NCBI RefSeq assembly: GCF_029854215.1
Contig: NZ_CP122961.1
Span: 2,976,001 to 3,040,000, forward strand
Length of the DNA stretch: 64,000 nt
Source: Halomonas alkaliantarctica
Lineage (GTDB): Bacteria > Pseudomonadota > Gammaproteobacteria > Pseudomonadales > Halomonadaceae
Direction of reading: 5' to 3'
The number at the start of each line of letters is the position of its first letter. Position 1 is the first letter of the stretch. The notes below the pieces were generated by a model. It was given only the letters and a program-made list of their open reading frames with translations, made no database searches and was not told where the DNA came from. The position numbers were made by a program, and so were the translations under genes. Shown piece by piece: positions 55,435 through 64,000 of this stretch.

Positions 55435-56229
55435 ATGCAGATTGATCTAAACGGTAAGCACGCCATTATCACCGGTTCGACGGCAGGCATCGGTTTTGCG
55501 ATTGCTCAAGGGCTCGCCAATGCGGGCGCTAACGTGGTCGTAACAGGCCGCACCCAGTCGCGGGTTGACGAAGCCATCGCCGCGATCAAAAAAGATTCTC
55601 CCAATGCCAAAGTAGAAGGCGTTGCTGCAGATCTTGGCACCTCTGAAGGCTGCCAAACGCTTATCAAACAGCAGCCCAGCGCGGATATCCTGATCAATAA
55701 CGTAGGCATTTTCGGCCCGCAGGACTTTTTCGACGTTGACGACGACACTTGGCAGCAATTTTTCGATATTAATATCATGAGCGCAGTGCGGCTTTCCCGT
55801 CACTACGCCCAAGGTATGCGCGAACGCGACTGGGGTCGTATTCAGTTTATCTCCAGCGAGTCAGGGATCAACATCCCCAGCGAAATGGTGCATTACGGCA
55901 TGACTAAATCGGCGCTGCTGTCTGTTTCACGCGGGCTAGCGAAAGTGCTTAGCGGCACCCAGGTTACTGTGAACGCCATTCTACCTGGACCGACGCGCTC
56001 TGAAGGCGTACTCAAGATGATTGGGGAAATGGCGGAAAAAGAGGGTATTTCCCAGCAAGAGATGGAAGAGCGCTTTGTAAAAGAGAACCGCCCCTCCTCC
56101 ATCATTCAGCGCTTAGCAACCCCAGAGGAGGTCGCTAGCATGAGCGTCTACGCCGCCTCCCCCCAAGCCAGTGCCACCACCGGGGCGGCACTACGCGTGG
56201 AAGGTGGCATCGTGGATACGTTAACCTGA
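55435..56229 (+). CDS. SDR-family oxidoreductase
   Basis: 264 residues from ATG 55435 (MQIDLNGKHAIITGSTAGIGFAIAQGLA). Rossmann TGSTAGIG cofactor loop, NNVGIF, catalytic Ser in FISSESGINIPSEM and Y-x-x-x-K in HYGMTKSALL, and a C-terminal GAALRVEGGIVDTL. Classical short-chain dehydrogenase/reductase; substrate unknown. Stands divergent from astC. Confidence 0.9.
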   Translation: MQIDLNGKHAIITGSTAGIGFAIAQGLANAGANVVVTGRTQSRVDEAIAAIKKDSPNAKVEGVAADLGTSEGCQTLIKQQPSADILINNVGIFGPQDFFDVDDDTWQQFFDINIMSAVRLSRHYAQGMRERDWGRIQFISSESGINIPSEMVHYGMTKSALLSVSRGLAKVLSGTQVTVNAILPGPTRSEGVLKMIGEMAEKEGISQQEMEERFVKENRPSSIIQRLATPEEVASMSVYAASPQASATTGAALRVEGGIVDTLT

Positions 56230-56276
56230 GCCCTCTAAGCTTATGCTTCTAAACTTATCTTTCTAACCTTATCCTT

Positions 56277-57254
56277 CTAACCAAGTCGCTCTTCTCGCGG
56301 TGTCATACCGAAATGGTGACGGTAGGCGGTAGAAAAATGCGCGCCCGAGGAAAATCCCGTGGCAAACGCAATATCGCCTACCGGCCGGTCACTATCGCGC
56401 AGTTGTTTGCGCGCCTCTTGTAAGCGTAAATCCAGGTAGTAGCGACTAGGCACCGCCTGTAGATACTTCTTAAATAGCCGCTCCAACTGACGCCGGGAGA
56501 TGCCTAGATGCTCGGCAAGCTCCAGGGTCGAGAGTGGCTCTTCAATATTGGCTTCCATGAGCGTGACGGCATCCACCAGGCTTTGCGGCGCATGGCCCAG
56601 GCGGCTACGCAGGGGCACGTGTTGGCGCTCATCTGCCAAGCGAATACGGTCGCAAACAAATTGCTCCGACACCTGCTCTGCCAAGCGGGGACCATGATGC
56701 TGGCCAATCAGCGTGAGCATCAGATCCATGGCCGCGGTACCGCCCGCACAGGTCAGTCTGTCGCGATCAATTTCAAACAGCTGTTGAGAAAGCGTCACTT
56801 GCGGGTAGGCCTGAGAAAAAGCCTCAAACCGCTGCCAGGGCAGCGTCGCGCGATAGCCTTCCAGCAACCCACAGCGCGCCAATACCTCAGTTCCCCCGGC
56901 TAACCCACCCAATGCCACACCGCGCCCCTGATGCCCCCGCAGCCATTCATTCAGCTTTGCGGGCAGCGTATACGGCAGCGGCGTTGGCGCGCATATCAAC
57001 AGCAGGTCGAGCGGACCTAAGGCGGCACCTAATGCGTGCTGGGCAATCAGCGAAAGCTGGGCGCTGCTACGGACGGGCTCATCGTTGAGGCTTAATGTGA
57101 CGGTGTGGTAAAGCATCTGCCCACTCAGCTGGTTAGCCATTTGCAGCGGTTCCAGTGCGCTGGCATGGGTCAATAACGAGAACCCCGGCAGCAGCAGAAA
57201 GGCCACTCGCCGACGGGGAGTGCCTGTTTGAGAGGTTAACGGGTTGGGCTGCAT
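56277..57254 (-). CDS. GlxA-family (DJ-1/PfpI plus AraC) transcriptional regulator, ArgR-like candidate
   Basis: 325 residues. An N-terminal DJ-1/PfpI-like domain (RRVAFLLLPGFSLLTHASALEPLQMAN, about 15-185) and a C-terminal AraC double helix-turn-helix (LSTLELAEHLGISRRQLERLFKKYL, then RPVGDIAFATGFSSGAHFSTAYRHHFGMTPREER). The family includes P. aeruginosa ArgR, which activates the succinyltransferase pathway in response to arginine. Location one gene from astC makes it a good candidate for the same job, but this is inference. Confidence 0.85.
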   Translation of the reverse strand: MQPNPLTSQTGTPRRRVAFLLLPGFSLLTHASALEPLQMANQLSGQMLYHTVTLSLNDEPVRSSAQLSLIAQHALGAALGPLDLLLICAPTPLPYTLPAKLNEWLRGHQGRGVALGGLAGGTEVLARCGLLEGYRATLPWQRFEAFSQAYPQVTLSQQLFEIDRDRLTCAGGTAAMDLMLTLIGQHHGPRLAEQVSEQFVCDRIRLADERQHVPLRSRLGHAPQSLVDAVTLMEANIEEPLSTLELAEHLGISRRQLERLFKKYLQAVPSRYYLDLRLQEARKQLRDSDRPVGDIAFATGFSSGAHFSTAYRHHFGMTPREERLG

Positions 57255-57370
57255 GATAACTGACTGCGCTGCATAAAAATCCGCCGTGGGTAAACGACTA
57301 TCTTACCCAATTGCGTAGAGGATCGCAGCGTTATGACCATTGCAGCAAAAACGTGACGCATGAGTGCAAT

Positions 57371-57393
57371 TTGCCGGGCGCAGGGCCCGGCAA
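57371..57393. other. 9-bp GC-rich hairpin in the intergenic region
   Basis: TTGCCGGGC / GCCCGGCAA with a 5-nt loop, between the regulator gene and the small membrane protein gene (which ends at 57414 on the minus strand). No T run follows on either strand. Possibly a transcription or mRNA-end structure. Confidence 0.5.
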
Positions 57394-57413
57394 AAAGAGA
57401 GCACGGTTAAGCA

Positions 57414-57629
57414 CTAATTACCCCGATTAATAATGCCTAACACGATGATACTGACCACAATCACCCCGACAATGATGACCACCAGAGGGAGTAATTTATA
57501 TAAACCGCCCGGTCGCTGCTTAGCTTCGGGCTGTAGATGCGGTTTTGAGGTTTCATAATCCTCTGGTATCCGCTCATTGATAATATGCTGCTTCTCTTCT
57601 TCCGGGGTTTTGCTTTCCCTAGTATCCAT
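57414..57629 (-). CDS. small single-pass membrane protein, unknown
   Basis: 71 residues from ATG 57629, which has GGGAGG 5 bases upstream. A charged N-terminal part (TRESKTPEEEKQHIINERIPEDYE) is followed by one membrane helix near the C-terminus (LLPLVVIIVGVIVVSIIVLGII). I do not recognise the family. Good start signal and helix suggest a real gene. Confidence 0.65.
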   Translation of the reverse strand: MDTRESKTPEEEKQHIINERIPEDYETSKPHLQPEAKQRPGGLYKLLPLVVIIVGVIVVSIIVLGIINRGN

Positions 57630-57684
57630 AAACACCTCCCGCGTTCCGGTCGAATTCGGCGGCGCTTCCGCCTCTGTGAATGGC

Positions 57685-58896
57685 TTACAGATTCACGACA
57701 TCAAACGTAACCTCTGGATTGACGTCGGCATCGTAATCTACGTCGTCACGCTCAAAGCCAAACAGCTTCAAGAATTCGTGCTTATAACCAGCATAGTCGG
57801 TAATCTCGAATAAGTTTTCGGTCGTCACTTCCGGCCACAGATCCTGACACGCTTGCTGAACGTCGTCGCGCAGTTCCCAGTCATCCAAACGCAATCGCCC
57901 TACCTCATCAGTTACCATTTCACCGCGCTTACCTTGGGGTGAGTAGAGCTGCTCGCCGAACAGACGGTTTAACTGATCGATGGTGCCTTCGTGCAGGCCC
58001 TGCTCTTTCATGATGCGGTAGACCATGGCGATATACAGCGGCATTACCGGAATGGCAGCGCTCGCCTGGGTGACCACCGACTTGAGTACCGCCACATTGG
58101 CACCGCCACCGGTCTCTTTCAGCTTGGCGTCGATAGCCGCGGCGGCGCGGTCAAGGTCTTCCTTGGCTTTACCCAGCGCACCGTGCCAGTAGATTGGCCA
58201 AGTGATTTCAGTACCGATATAGCTAAACGCCACACTACGTGCACCTTTTGCCAGCACACCTGCTTGGTCAAGCGCTTCCATCCACAGTTCCCAATCTTCG
58301 CCGCCCATCACGGTGATGGTGTCGTCAATTTCCTGCTGGGTGGCTGGCTCTACTTCTGCTTCGATAATCGCGTCTTTATTAGTATCGATAGCGGTGGCGC
58401 GGTAGGTTTCGCCAATTGGCTTGAGGCTCGAGCGCTTGAGTTCGCCGCTATCCGGCAGTTTGCGAACAGGTGATGCCAGTGAGTAAACCACCAGATCAAT
58501 CTCACCCATGTCCTGCTTAATCAGTTCAATGGCTTTTTCCCGTGCTTCATGGGAGAACGCATCGCCGTTAATCGACTTGCTATATAGCCCTTCCTGCTTG
58601 GCAAACTTATCGAAGGCGGCACTGTTGTACCAGCCTGCGGTGCCGGGTTTCTTATCAGTAGCAGGCTTTTCAAAGAACACACCCAGAGTGTCGGCACCGT
58701 AGCCAAACGCTGCTGTGATCCGCGCGGCCAAGCCATAGCCACTTGAAGCCCCAATGACGAGTACTTTTTTTGGGCCAGCCTGCTTATCCAAACCGCGAGC
58801 ACGGGTCGCTTCAATCTGCTCGCGGACGTTCTGCTCGCAGCCGATGGGATGAGTAGTGGTACAAATAAAGCCGCGTACTTTGGGTTTAATAATCAC
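57685..58896 (-). CDS. fabV: enoyl-ACP reductase FabV (trans-2-enoyl-CoA reductase family)
   Basis: 403 residues, normal for Fab[22 protein letters not shown] at the start, [21 protein letters not shown] cofactor loop, [14 protein letters not shown], and the catalytic Y-x8-K in [19 protein letters not shown]-dependent last step of fatty acid elongation; FabV enzymes are naturally tolerant of triclosan. Single-gene unit. A TGACAT-N4-ATGTCA palindrome lies upstream. Confidence 0.96.
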   Translation of the reverse strand: MIIKPKVRGFICTTTHPIGCEQNVREQIEATRARGLDKQAGPKKVLVIGASSGYGLAARITAAFGYGADTLGVFFEKPATDKKPGTAGWYNSAAFDKFAKQEGLYSKSINGDAFSHEAREKAIELIKQDMGEIDLVVYSLASPVRKLPDSGELKRSSLKPIGETYRATAIDTNKDAIIEAEVEPATQQEIDDTITVMGGEDWELWMEALDQAGVLAKGARSVAFSYIGTEITWPIYWHGALGKAKEDLDRAAAAIDAKLKETGGGANVAVLKSVVTQASAAIPVMPLYIAMVYRIMKEQGLHEGTIDQLNRLFGEQLYSPQGKRGEMVTDEVGRLRLDDWELRDDVQQACQDLWPEVTTENLFEITDYAGYKHEFLKLFGFERDDVDYDADVNPEVTFDVVNL

Positions 58897-58978
58897 AGAG
58901 AACCTCTTTATCGGATTGATTTTGCTTTTGACATCATAACTAGCAATATCGTTTTGCCATAGTTTTTAACATGGTTTT

Positions 58979-58994
58979 TGACATAGCAATGTCA
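58979..58994. promoter_or_regulatory. palindrome upstream of fabV, possible operator
   Basis: TGACATAGCAATGTCA is an inverted repeat with 6-bp arms about 85 bp upstream of the fabV start. A half copy (TTTTGACAT) occurs again near 58927. Could bind a fatty-acid regulator; no regulator is identified. Confidence 0.4.
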
Positions 58995-59124
58995 TGACTC
59001 AGTGGGGCTATTCTAGCGGTCCACGTGCGCCCTGTCCGCTCTTGAGCTACTGTCTACCATTGAGATGCAGCCACTTTCGCGTCACGATAACCGCTTAAGC
59101 AACAACTTCCCTAATGAGGCGACC

Positions 59125-59511
59125 ATGAATGCGCAGCAGCTAGTAGATGAACGCGGCGATCTTTGGCTGGCGCTTGCCCCGCTGTGGCTGGATCGTGAAC
59201 CCAGCGAGCGCGATTACGTGCGTATGGTCGAGGTCGTAGAACGCTATGACATGACCCTTAATGAGCTTGAGTGGATGTTCCGGCTGGAGATGGCGCCTGT
59301 GATGTCTCGCCATCAGCTCTCGATTGCCAGCGAGTGGCGACAATTTGACGACTATAAGCTGATGAAGCAGTTGGTCAATCACAACATGCGTTTGAAGGGC
59401 TGGCGCCGCAAAAGCTGGGCACTGTTTTCAGGTTTAACGACCATGATGGTGCGTCACCGCTGGAACGCACTCATGAGCCGCGTGGCAGTCGCACGGGGCG
59501 AGCAGCTATAG
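59125..59511 (+). CDS. small cytoplasmic protein, DUF7079-like
   Basis: 128 residues from ATG 59125 (MNAQQLVDERGDLWLALAPLWLD), with GAGGCG upstream; an in-frame ATG at 59065 is less likely. Mostly helical: SERDYVRMVEVVERYDMTLNELEWMFRLEMAPVM..., then IASEWRQFDDYKLMKQL. The pattern RG-x-LW-x-AL-x-x-LWLD with a later EW-x-x-FD resembles DUF7079 proteins of unknown function, extended here by a basic C-terminal helix. Confidence 0.6.
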   Translation: MNAQQLVDERGDLWLALAPLWLDREPSERDYVRMVEVVERYDMTLNELEWMFRLEMAPVMSRHQLSIASEWRQFDDYKLMKQLVNHNMRLKGWRRKSWALFSGLTTMMVRHRWNALMSRVAVARGEQL

Positions 59512-59529
59512 ATAGAGCGTGTGTCAAAG

Positions 59530-60021
59530 CTAAGGGTAACTTTGATCCAAGGCTGCTTCCAACGCCAGCCGCAGGGGGCGCCCGTGGTCGCGCGGCCCAA
59601 AGCGGGCAATCACCTTGCCATCACGGCCCACCAGAAACTTGGTAAAATTCCACTTGATCAGTTGTGTGCCCAGCACGCCAGGCGCCTCACGCTTGAGCAG
59701 AACAAACAGTGGATGGGCACCACTACCATTGACATTGACCTTTTCCAGTAGCGGAAAGCTGACGCCAAACTGCTGTTCGCCAAATTGGCAAAACGCTTGA
59801 GCGCTCTCCGGCGATTGACGGCCAAACTGGTTGCACGGGAAACCGAGCACGGTGAAGCCACGATCCCGGTAGCGCTGAAACAGGGTTTCAAGCTCGCTTA
59901 GCTGCGGGGTAAAACCACACTGGCTGGCAACGTTAACCACCAGCAGCACTTGGCCGCGCAGCGCCCGCAAGTTAAACGGCAGCCCTTGGTGGGTATAGCA
60001 ATCTTGGTCATAAATTTGCAT
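59530..60021 (-). CDS. glutathione peroxidase (Cys type)
   Basis: 163 residues. Peroxidatic Cys in LLVVNVASQCGFTPQ (Cys where animal enzymes have selenocysteine), FPCNQFGRQSP, and the Trp-Asn site in LIKWNFTKFLVG. Glutathione- or thioredoxin-dependent peroxide reduction, BtuE-like. Single gene. Confidence 0.93.
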   Translation of the reverse strand: MQIYDQDCYTHQGLPFNLRALRGQVLLVVNVASQCGFTPQLSELETLFQRYRDRGFTVLGFPCNQFGRQSPESAQAFCQFGEQQFGVSFPLLEKVNVNGSGAHPLFVLLKREAPGVLGTQLIKWNFTKFLVGRDGKVIARFGPRDHGRPLRLALEAALDQSYP

Positions 60022-60078
60022 TAATCAGCCCCACGAAACCCCAAACGGCATAGTATCACCATGCCACGGCTATGCTTT

Positions 60079-60696
60079 TTACACCAGCGGTCCCGCGACC
60101 ACACGAAGCGCCAGCGCAATTAGCAGTAAGCCGGTGATGCGGTTAATCCAGTGGGCACGCCGTTGCAGCCAGGGTAGAATCTGCGAGTGGGAAAGCACCA
60201 CCGCGACCAGGACGTACCAGCCCCCGTCAATAATCATCGCCGTTAACACAATGATAGCCTTGGCCAACCCACTCATCTCCGGGGTTACAAACTGGCTCAG
60301 TAGCGCGACAAAAAATAGGATCAGCTTCGGGTTGCCTAACGCCACTAACACGCCCTCTTTGGCTGCTTGCCCGCGGCTAGTGATAATCGCATTAGGCTCT
60401 AAGGCACCGGCTTTCCCGGCGCGCAGCGCTTTAACCCCCAGCCACGCCAAGTAAGCCGCACCGCACCAGGTAATCAGTTGAAACAGTAGCGGAAAACTGG
60501 CGATTAAAGCGCCAAGCCCCCAAACGGTCAGTAGCGCATAAAAGCCCACTCCAAAGGCATGGAAGATGGCTGCAGTCACCCCCATAAAACGCCCGCCGCC
60601 TAACGTATGGCGCAGCACCAGTGCCAAACTCGGCCCCGGCGACATAGCACCCATGGCACAAATCGCGGCGAGTGATAGCCAGAGTGTCAACGGCAT
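60079..60696 (-). CDS. LysE-family translocator
   Basis: 205 residues from ATG 60696 (MPLTLWLSLAAICAMGAMSPGPSLALVL), with AAGGAG 8 bases upstream; the longer frame from 60726 is not needed. Six hydrophobic helices; the SPGPS motif near the N-terminus is characteristic of LysE/RhtB amino acid exporters. Exports an amino acid or derivative, not further specified. Confidence 0.92.
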   Translation of the reverse strand: MPLTLWLSLAAICAMGAMSPGPSLALVLRHTLGGGRFMGVTAAIFHAFGVGFYALLTVWGLGALIASFPLLFQLITWCGAAYLAWLGVKALRAGKAGALEPNAIITSRGQAAKEGVLVALGNPKLILFFVALLSQFVTPEMSGLAKAIIVLTAMIIDGGWYVLVAVVLSHSQILPWLQRRAHWINRITGLLLIALALRVVAGPLV

Positions 60697-60879
60697 GCCT
60701 GTTTCTCCTTGAAGAGTCGATATCACGGTGTGTGGGCTGACGGCCAGTATACGCTAAGCCAAGCAACACTTCGGTAAGTGCCTTAAATAACGCTGTTAGC
60801 ATGGTACGCTGTTGGGTAAAATTTCTTCTTTTCGCTCTATGCGACTCTTCGCACTTTTTTCACTCTTTTAGATACACAC

Positions 60880-60903
60880 GCCCCACCGCTCAATGCGTGG
60901 GGC
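60880..60903 (+). other. hairpin in the leader of the YebC-like gene
   Basis: GCCCCAC / GTGGGGC, 7-bp perfect stem with 10-nt loop, ~55 bp upstream of ATG 60958. It may be an upstream transcript end or 5' UTR structure; no T run follows. Confidence 0.45.
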
Positions 60904-60957
60904 ATATAGAAGACATAAGTCTAGAAAACCTAGGACTTGAAAACATAGGACGGCAAC

Positions 60958-61692
60958 ATGGGCAGGGCTTTTCAGAACCGTAAGGAATCCATGGCCAAAA
61001 CGGCCGATGCAAAGACCAAGGTCTACAGCAAATATGGACGCGAGATTTACGTTTGCGCTAAAGCGGGCGGCACCGACCCCAATGGCAACTTGGCGCTGCG
61101 CGGCTTAATGGAGCGGGCCAAGAAAGACCAGGTACCCTCTCACGTTATTGATAAAGCACTCGACAAAGCCAGCGGCGCCGGTGGTGAAGACTTCTCCGCC
61201 GCGCGCTACGAAGGCTTCGGCCCTGGCAATGTGATGGTGATTGTCGACTGTTTAACCGACAACCCCAACCGCACCTTTGGCGATGTACGTGGCTGCTTCA
61301 CCAAAACCAAGAGCAAAATTGGTACCCCCGGCAGCGTCAGTCACATGTTCGACCACTGCGCTATCTTCTCTTTCGCCGGAAGCGATGAAGAGGCCGTGCT
61401 GGAAGCGCTGATGGAAGCCGATGTGGATGTCACCGACATTGAGCAAGAGGGCGAGCGCATCACCGTTTTCGCCCCGCATACCGACTACGCCAAAGCCAAA
61501 CAAGCGCTGCTGGATGCGTTCGGCGAGATTGACTTTGAGGCTGACGAGATCCAATTCCTGCCGCAAACCACTACTCCGGTTGAAGGCGACGACGTGGCGA
61601 TGTTTGAAAAATTCCTCGCCATGCTCAATGAGCTGGACGATGTACAAAACGTCTATCACAGCGGTGAATTACCCGAAGAGAGTGATAGCTAA
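60958..61692 (+). CDS. YebC/PmpR-family protein, YeeN-like
   Basis: 244 residues. Opens [35 protein letters not shown]; then [76 protein letters not shown]. Three-domain YebC fold; the N-terminus and lysine pattern place it with YeeN rather than classical YebC. The family was long annotated as DNA-binding regulators, and recent work links YebC-type proteins to the ribosome and translation of difficult sequences. The stop overlaps the convergent MscS gene. Confidence 0.93.
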   Translation: MGRAFQNRKESMAKTADAKTKVYSKYGREIYVCAKAGGTDPNGNLALRGLMERAKKDQVPSHVIDKALDKASGAGGEDFSAARYEGFGPGNVMVIVDCLTDNPNRTFGDVRGCFTKTKSKIGTPGSVSHMFDHCAIFSFAGSDEEAVLEALMEADVDVTDIEQEGERITVFAPHTDYAKAKQALLDAFGEIDFEADEIQFLPQTTTPVEGDDVAMFEKFLAMLNELDDVQNVYHSGELPEESDS

Positions 61693-62540
61693 TCATTACC
61701 TCTTGAGTAAGCTGATCCCACCGCGTTGCGGGTATCCAAGGCCGCATCCGGTGGCAACATCGCTGACTGCACACCCGCAGCACTCAATACTTTTTTGCCG
61801 CGTAAAGTGAGGTCGGTAATAAACAGAAACTGCTGACGGGGATCCACCGGATAGGCGCGTATGCGGTAGTGGGTGCCCCAGGGTTTCTCCTCAGCGACCA
61901 CAATGATCGGCTGGTCGAATTTTAGGTAGGCACTGGTAAGCGCTACGTCACGCAGCGCTTTACGTACCCAGCCTGCCTCGTGTTCAGGGTGTAGATAAAA
62001 GCTCGCCACGCACTGCAGGCTGGTACCGCCGTTGTTGGCGTTATAAACGGCGTGATCCCACAGCTTTAAATGCGGCACATAAACCAAATCATCGTCAGGT
62101 GTTTGGATGTCGACGGTGCGTAAGCCAACGTGCTTGACCTCGCCGTAGGTATCTTCGATTTGTACCCAATCGCCGGGCCGATACGGCAGCTCTACCGCTG
62201 AAACAACGCCCGCTATCAGGCTGCTCACGTAATCTTTCATGGCAAAGCCAATGGCCAATCCCAGCGCGCCCATCAGGGTCACCATGTTACGGAGCGACGG
62301 CTCAATAATAGTGGGGACGATGATGGCGAGTGCAGTGATCAATATCAGCAAGCGCGTTATCGGCACCAGGGCAAAAATACGAAAACGTACTTGGCCATGC
62401 ATTCGGTTGCCGATCCAGTTCAGCCCCCGCTGGCTGACAATAATCAGCACAATGGTCGCTAGCAAAACTAGGCCCAAGGTAATCAGTGCCTGGCTATCGA
62501 TATCGTTAAACAGTCGCGCGTACTTCTTTTGTTCTTCCAT
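61689..62540 (-). CDS. small MscS-family mechanosensitive channel
   Basis: 283 residues. Three N-terminal helices, the third pore-lining (about 90-125, [27 protein letters not shown]), followed by the beta domain ([49 protein letters not shown]) and a C-terminal alpha/beta domain. Gly/Ala packing as in MscS. Releases solutes on osmotic downshock. Same strand as and 35 bp after an uncharacterised gene. Confidence 0.9.
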   Translation of the reverse strand: MEEQKKYARLFNDIDSQALITLGLVLLATIVLIIVSQRGLNWIGNRMHGQVRFRIFALVPITRLLILITALAIIVPTIIEPSLRNMVTLMGALGLAIGFAMKDYVSSLIAGVVSAVELPYRPGDWVQIEDTYGEVKHVGLRTVDIQTPDDDLVYVPHLKLWDHAVYNANNGGTSLQCVASFYLHPEHEAGWVRKALRDVALTSAYLKFDQPIIVVAEEKPWGTHYRIRAYPVDPRQQFLFITDLTLRGKKVLSAAGVQSAMLPPDAALDTRNAVGSAYSRGND

Positions 62541-62575
62541 GGGTTGCCCTCCACGGGCCTGTCACTTATAGCGTC

Positions 62576-63724
62576 CTAGAGCGGATCGACTAGATAATTA
62601 CGCGACTCTAATAACTGACGAACACTCGCGTAGCTTAACGGTGCGATCTGCCAACGCCCTTCGCAGCTTGAAACAATGCCTTTACGCTGCAGGGCTAAAC
62701 GGGCATTCAGTGCTTCATGGTGTGAGAAAGGCAGCACTTCTCCTAAAGAGTGGTCATCCAGACCGCCATGAACCAATAACGCATGCAGCACCAGCGTGGC
62801 AACATCTCCGGTATCAACGGCAAGTTCCGCCTCGGCGAGAGCATCCACCAGCCACAGCTCATCTTCACCCTCTGCTTTTGGCTCACGCAGCCGCTCGCGC
62901 CAGTAGTGCCAAGCAAGGCCAATATGACCGCGGCAGTTGGCCGCTAAGCGCTGGAGCTCTTTATTCGGGGCTTTATCGTTTTGCTTAAATGGTGAGTCAG
63001 GTAGTACCTCTTTACCTGTTCGCGTGCTGTAAACACTCGGGGGCTGGCCCTTATGGGTCGCAATTTGTGCAAAATAGCGCGACAGCTGCTCACCTTCCAT
63101 GGATTGAAGGGTAAACACCGGCACGCCATCAATACCGATAACACGTTGAAGAAAGGCATAGGTCCAGCTATCACAGCCAATCACACCCTGCCCCAAGCGA
63201 CCACTTAAGGCGCGCTCAAGAAACTCTCGAATGCCCTGAATACCCTGGGTGTGGCGCAAAAAATAGCGTTCCAGGGCTGGCACTGCCCATTCGCGTTGAT
63301 TGACACACTGCTCTACCCACTCTGTGTCTCCCTCGGCGAGCTCGCTAAGTGTGGGCGGCGCTAAGCAAGTGATATGGTGCTTTTCAGCCCAATGGGTTAC
63401 CACCGAGGCATGGCCGCTGTAGGGCGTGGTAATAAAGAAAGTAACTGGCGCGTCCTGGCCTTCTAGCTGATGTGCTAACGCTGTTGCGGCGGGCGCCCAA
63501 TCGATGGGAGGTACTAAATGCGCTAGCCTAACCTCAGGTAGTGCCCGTAACTCACTCTCGTCTTTTACTTGCTGCTCAGCGTCGTTTTTGCCCCCCAGCC
63601 ACGACGAGACCGAGCGTAGCGAACGCCGCCACTGGCTTGCCTGGGTCTGCTCGGGGGTATGAAAGTGTTCAAGCTCAACGACCGCCCAAAGCGGCGTGTT
63701 GGCTGATGATGACTGCTCCCCCAT
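62576..63724 (-). CDS. uncharacterised protein upstream of mscS
   Basis: 382 residues, soluble, no signal peptide. Family not recognised. An N-terminal part (about 1-65: WAVVELEHFHTPEQ, RRSLRSVSSWLGG) is followed by an alpha/beta-looking middle (about 75-250, VTFFITTPYSGHASVVTHWAEKH, GCDSWTYAFLQRVIG) and a C-terminal winged-helix-like end (ALLVHGGLDDHSLGEVLPFSHHEALNARLALQRKGIVSSCEG). The middle recalls a P-loop-type fold but no Walker A motif is present. Probably co-transcribed with mscS. Confidence 0.6.
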   Translation of the reverse strand: MGEQSSSANTPLWAVVELEHFHTPEQTQASQWRRSLRSVSSWLGGKNDAEQQVKDESELRALPEVRLAHLVPPIDWAPAATALAHQLEGQDAPVTFFITTPYSGHASVVTHWAEKHHITCLAPPTLSELAEGDTEWVEQCVNQREWAVPALERYFLRHTQGIQGIREFLERALSGRLGQGVIGCDSWTYAFLQRVIGIDGVPVFTLQSMEGEQLSRYFAQIATHKGQPPSVYSTRTGKEVLPDSPFKQNDKAPNKELQRLAANCRGHIGLAWHYWRERLREPKAEGEDELWLVDALAEAELAVDTGDVATLVLHALLVHGGLDDHSLGEVLPFSHHEALNARLALQRKGIVSSCEGRWQIAPLSYASVRQLLESRNYLVDPL

Positions 63725-63896
63725 GACATTGCCCCTATGGCTAGCGATAAGCGCTCACTTTAACACGGTGTGCCCAGCTTCTACTCTCATAGGCGAACTT
63801 ATGGTCTAAAATAAAGTCTTTATAGACAGTAGTTAGCGCACATAACGGACTATTATTTTATTGCCAAAGCAATGGCAAAAGCTAAAGGAGAAAGCG

Positions 63897-64000
63897 ATGA
63901 GTGTTGTCCATGTTAGCGAAGCAGAGTTGCACGCCAAGCTCGAGAAGTGCATTGCCGGTGAGCGGCTACTGATTGAGCATGAGGGCAATCGCTTTAGCGC
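63897..64000 (+). CDS. start of an unidentified gene running off the right edge (partial)
   Basis: ATG at 63897 with AAAGGAG 6 bases upstream. The 34 visible residues begin MSVVHVSEAELHAKLEKCIAG and continue RLLIEHEGNRFS. The start resembles Phd/YefM-type antitoxins (V-S-E-A-x-x-x-x-x-L), but too little is visible. A near-palindrome GTCTTTATAGAC lies at 63816-63827. Confidence 0.55.
   Translation, partial: MSVVHVSEAELHAKLEKCIAGERLLIEHEGNRFS

Overview
The window looks like the chromosome of a halophilic gammaproteobacterium of the Halomonas/Vreelandella type. This is inferred from protein flavour (DUF3581, FabV, YeeN-type YebC protein, ElaA, AruF/AstA pair) and a moderate GC content of roughly 55 percent by eye; no rRNA or tRNA gene was recognised to confirm it. 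Most of it is ordinary chromosome: transglutaminase, AsmA-like protein, TRIC channel, NfeD/stomatin pair, two diguanylate cyclases, an amidase/symporter group, acetyltransferases, LysR, MarR and GlxA-type regulators, arginine catabolism, FabV, glutathione peroxidase, MscS.

The accessory core is 5.6-23.3 kb, an orphan type VI secretion island. A translationally coupled operon runs vgrG, DUF4123 adaptor, a 1182-residue effector with a VasX-like layout, then a 331-residue membrane protein (B1). The last ~180 residues of the effector plus the B gene are repeated downstream in four more tandem cassettes with a period of about 1.65 kb, and a sixth, diverged, GC-rich cassette lies at 21.7-23.2 kb. 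Each cassette is an A fragment (effector C-terminal domain only, without the membrane-inserting part) whose stop overlaps the ATG of a B gene. B proteins have nearly identical ends and a hypervariable membrane core, as expected for a reservoir of immunity specificities. Cassettes 2 and 4 (A and B) and the B gene of cassette 6 are frameshifted; the B breaks are all one base short at runs of eight identical bases. The spacers between cassettes fold into complex palindromes whose layout resembles integron attC sites. A truncated effector-like fragment and a Sel1-repeat exported protein between cassettes 5 and 6 may be a second effector-immunity remnant.

The second notable region is arginine metabolism at 42-55 kb. 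An anaerobic arginine deiminase operon (YfcC-type transporter, arcA, arcB, arcC) sits behind a perfect FNR/ANR box placed at about -41.5 from a plausible start. It converges on the aerobic succinyltransferase operon transcribed astC-aruF-astA-astD-astB. A decayed second copy of astB lies in the same orientation on the other side of the arc operon, fused to a fragment of an unrelated gene, so the arc operon is bracketed by direct repeats of astB; this suggests arrival or duplication by homologous recombination. A ~140 bp palindromic element sits inside the ast operon between astD and astA.

The remaining regions are small operons and single genes: amidase plus sodium symporter plus small membrane protein with a LysR gene (28.5-32.7 kb), a divergent MarR/EamA pair with two palindromic operators (38.4-40.0 kb), FabV (57.7 kb), and MscS with an unrecognised partner (61.7-63.7 kb). 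No CRISPR array, prophage, complete insertion sequence, integrase or RNA gene was recognised.
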